Shown in pieces: positions 62,719-64,000 of a DNA stretch of 64,000 nucleotides. Position numbers and translations under genes: made by a program. The stretch is taken from assembly GCF_018402035.1 (NCBI RefSeq), contig NZ_JAGYJN010000001.1:310001-374000 (forward strand), read 5' to 3'. Each line of letters starts with the position of its first letter. Position 1 is the stretch's first letter. The notes below the pieces were generated by a model. That model made no database searches, was not told the DNA's origin, and saw nothing but the letters and a program-made list of their open reading frames with translations. The stretch comes from Roseicyclus sp. (GTDB taxonomy: Bacteria > Pseudomonadota > Alphaproteobacteria > Rhodobacterales > Rhodobacteraceae).

Positions 62719-63204
62719 TTAGCGCCAGCGTCGTGCGACAGCTTCGCAGATCAGCCCACCGATGACACCCCCGGCCAGCAACACGCCCCAAATCGGGATG
62801 GTCAGGGATTGCACGCCATAGGCAATGAACTGCACCAAAACAGCCTCCATCGCATCGGCCAAGTCGTCATAACGCATGTTAAGCGCACGGAAATACACCG
62901 CGCGCGCCGAAAAAACGACCAGCCCGACAAAGGCCATCTGTACCGCGCAACGCAACCCATGGGCTACCGCAACAGCGCGCCCCTCACCCACACCGCGCCC
63001 GGCAACGGACCATCCATACCAAAGGCCGATCATTGCGATGCTCAGGGGGAAATAGGTTGCAGGTGTACCTTGCGGGAAGGTTGCAAGCACCTGCAGCGCG
63101 GCAATCCATCCGACGACAAAAAACCAAATGCCACCGGCCAGCCTTGCGGCGGTCGGGATCGCGATTGCGGCATTACGCCCACCAGTTTCCAGCGCAAAAA
63201 ACAT
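62719..63204 (-). CDS. trgA: TrgA-family membrane protein (tellurite resistance locus)
   Basis: The product has 161 residues and four or five hydrophobic helices: LAGGIWFFVVGWIAALQVLA, FPLSIAMIGLWYGWSVAG, MAFVGLVVFSARAVYF and LTIPIWGVLLAGGVIGGLIC. It corresponds in size, topology and position to TrgA of Rhodobacter sphaeroides, a membrane protein required for high-level tellurite resistance. The ATG at 63204 has AAGG five bases upstream. It is first in the trgA-trgB-cysK unit, 22 bases before trgB. Identification leans on the combined gene order. Confidence 0.82.
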   Translation of the reverse strand: MFFALETGGRNAAIAIPTAARLAGGIWFFVVGWIAALQVLATFPQGTPATYFPLSIAMIGLWYGWSVAGRGVGEGRAVAVAHGLRCAVQMAFVGLVVFSARAVYFRALNMRYDDLADAMEAVLVQFIAYGVQSLTIPIWGVLLAGGVIGGLICEAVARRWR

Positions 63205-63249
63205 CGCCACCTTCTGGCGGGTAATTTTGGCCAGAATATGGCGAGCGGC

Positions 63250-64000
63250 TCAATTTGGGCGTGTCACCGTGATCTGGGTCACATCGGTATTGCCGAAATG
63301 AAAGGTCGCCGCACAAGACGTCAGGTAGAAATTCCACATCCGGCGAAACCGCTCATCAAAGCCCAGCTTGGCGACCTCGTCCCATTTATCGTTGAAGGTG
63401 TCGTGCCAACGGCGCAGGGTTTGGCTATAACTTTCGCCAAACTCGATGGAATGGGCAACGCGCAGGCCCGCGCGCTCCACCTCGGCGCGCAGGATTTTCG
63501 GCGCAGGCAACATGCCGCCCGGAAAAATGTATTTCTGGATAAAATCAACACCGCGACGATAGATCTCCCAGCGGCGATCTTGCACCGTGATGATTTGCAG
63601 CGTGGCGCTTTTTCCGGGTTTAAGATTGTCGCGCAACGTATTGAAATACGTTGGCCAATAGCGTTCGCCCACAGCCTCGAACATCTCGATGGAGGCGATG
63701 CCGTCATATTGGCCGCGCTCATCGCGGTAATCTTGCAGCTTGATCGTGACCTGCTCGGACAGCCCCGCCGCCGCGATGCGTGCCACCGCGTAATCATATT
63801 GCTCGCGCGAAATGGTCAGACCCGTCACACGCATGCCGCGTTCCTTGGCCGCATATTCGGCAAAGCCACCCCATCCACAGCCAATCTCAAGGATATGATC
63901 GCCGGGGGCGGCCCCCATCTGATCGACCATGGAGGCGTATTTGGCGATCTGCGCCGCCTCGAGGCTTTCTTGCCCGGTGGCAAACAGCGCCGAGGAATAA
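63250..64000 (-). CDS. cfa: Cyclopropane-fatty-acyl-phospholipid synthase (partial, 5' end outside window)
   Basis: The reading frame continues without a stop to the right edge of the window; the visible 250 residues are the C-terminal catalytic part. Upstream of the first in-window ATG the frame encodes YSSALFATGQESLEAAQ, a family-diagnostic segment, which shows that the gene begins beyond position 64000. SAM-binding ILEIGCGWGGFAEYAAKE, GLTISREQYDYA, ERYWPTYF and IEMFEAVGERYW-like residues (the base glutamate) are present. The enzyme adds a methylene from SAM to unsaturated lipid chains. A related roseobacter family member acts on other fatty acids. Confidence 0.95.
   Translation of the reverse strand, partial: YSSALFATGQESLEAAQIAKYASMVDQMGAAPGDHILEIGCGWGGFAEYAAKERGMRVTGLTISREQYDYAVARIAAAGLSEQVTIKLQDYRDERGQYDGIASIEMFEAVGERYWPTYFNTLRDNLKPGKSATLQIITVQDRRWEIYRRGVDFIQKYIFPGGMLPAPKILRAEVERAGLRVAHSIEFGESYSQTLRRWHDTFNDKWDEVAKLGFDERFRRMWNFYLTSCAATFHFGNTDVTQITVTRPN

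Overview
The window is an ordinary, densely packed alphaproteobacterial chromosome segment, most likely from a marine Rhodobacteraceae (roseobacter-type) organism. The evidence is the combination of a DMSP demethylase (dmdA) with acuI, a suf operon headed by an IscR with only one cysteine, a trgA-trgB-cysK tellurite locus, a CckA hybrid kinase beside recA and alaS, a permuted two-piece tmRNA gene and an alpha-type SspB. DNA is GC-rich and many neighbouring genes overlap by 1-4 bases (ATGA, TGATG), which indicates operons with translational coupling. I see no rRNA, no conventional tRNA gene, no transposase, no phage gene and no CRISPR array.

Layout: 1-2767 (minus) is the end of a cytochrome c maturation cluster (ccmF, ccmH) followed by a partial enoyl-CoA hydratase gene. 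2950-4901 (plus) is an amino-sugar kinase/NagA pair. 4898-7023 (minus) holds a VIT-type transporter and an FAD-linked D-lactate/glycolate-type oxidase. 7145-8641 (plus) is a membrane spermidine-synthase-like protein. 8670-17672 (minus) is the Fe-S assembly operon iscR-iscS-sufB-[small membrane protein-FkbM methyltransferase]-sufC-sufD-[two YIP1 proteins]-sufS, with an Irr-type box upstream of iscR. 17840-28854 holds an alpha/beta hydrolase, alaS, recA (with a LexA box), cckA (with a CtrA-type box), an RsmB-type methyltransferase and guaB, followed by rlmE.

29802-33950 (minus) is a five-gene unit DUF2182-DUF1326-DinB-dmdA-acuI, divergent from a GntR regulator whose start codon abuts a perfect 9-bp dyad. 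A polyamine-type binding protein follows. 36201-37397 is a COG0523 GTPase with a Zur-type palindrome. 37505-37845 is the split tmRNA gene, followed within 600 bases by sspB, the adaptor for tmRNA-tagged proteins, then fumC-DUF4169-RHH and ccdA. 42625-45242 is a coupled hydrolase/cytochrome P450 pair. 45319-48466 is a potABC-type transporter without a local binding protein. 48645-50766 has two cyclophilins, coaD and a CBS protein. 51943-57170 is a valine degradation cluster (mmsA, acyl-CoA dehydrogenase, 3-hydroxyisobutyryl-CoA hydrolase, mmsB) with a divergent LysR gene. 57353-63204 (minus) is trgA-trgB-cysK-mscS-alaX, and the window ends inside a cyclopropane fatty acid synthase gene.

The least explained structure is a 68-bp element made of three consecutive perfect or near-perfect hairpins. 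It is present three times (41683-41750, 45247-45314 and, inverted, 51761-51828), and one copy supplies the C-terminus of a small protein. Other points worth following are the extra genes inside the suf operon, the conserved-domain genes ahead of dmdA, and the regulatory boxes for CtrA, Irr, Zur and LexA read directly from the sequence.
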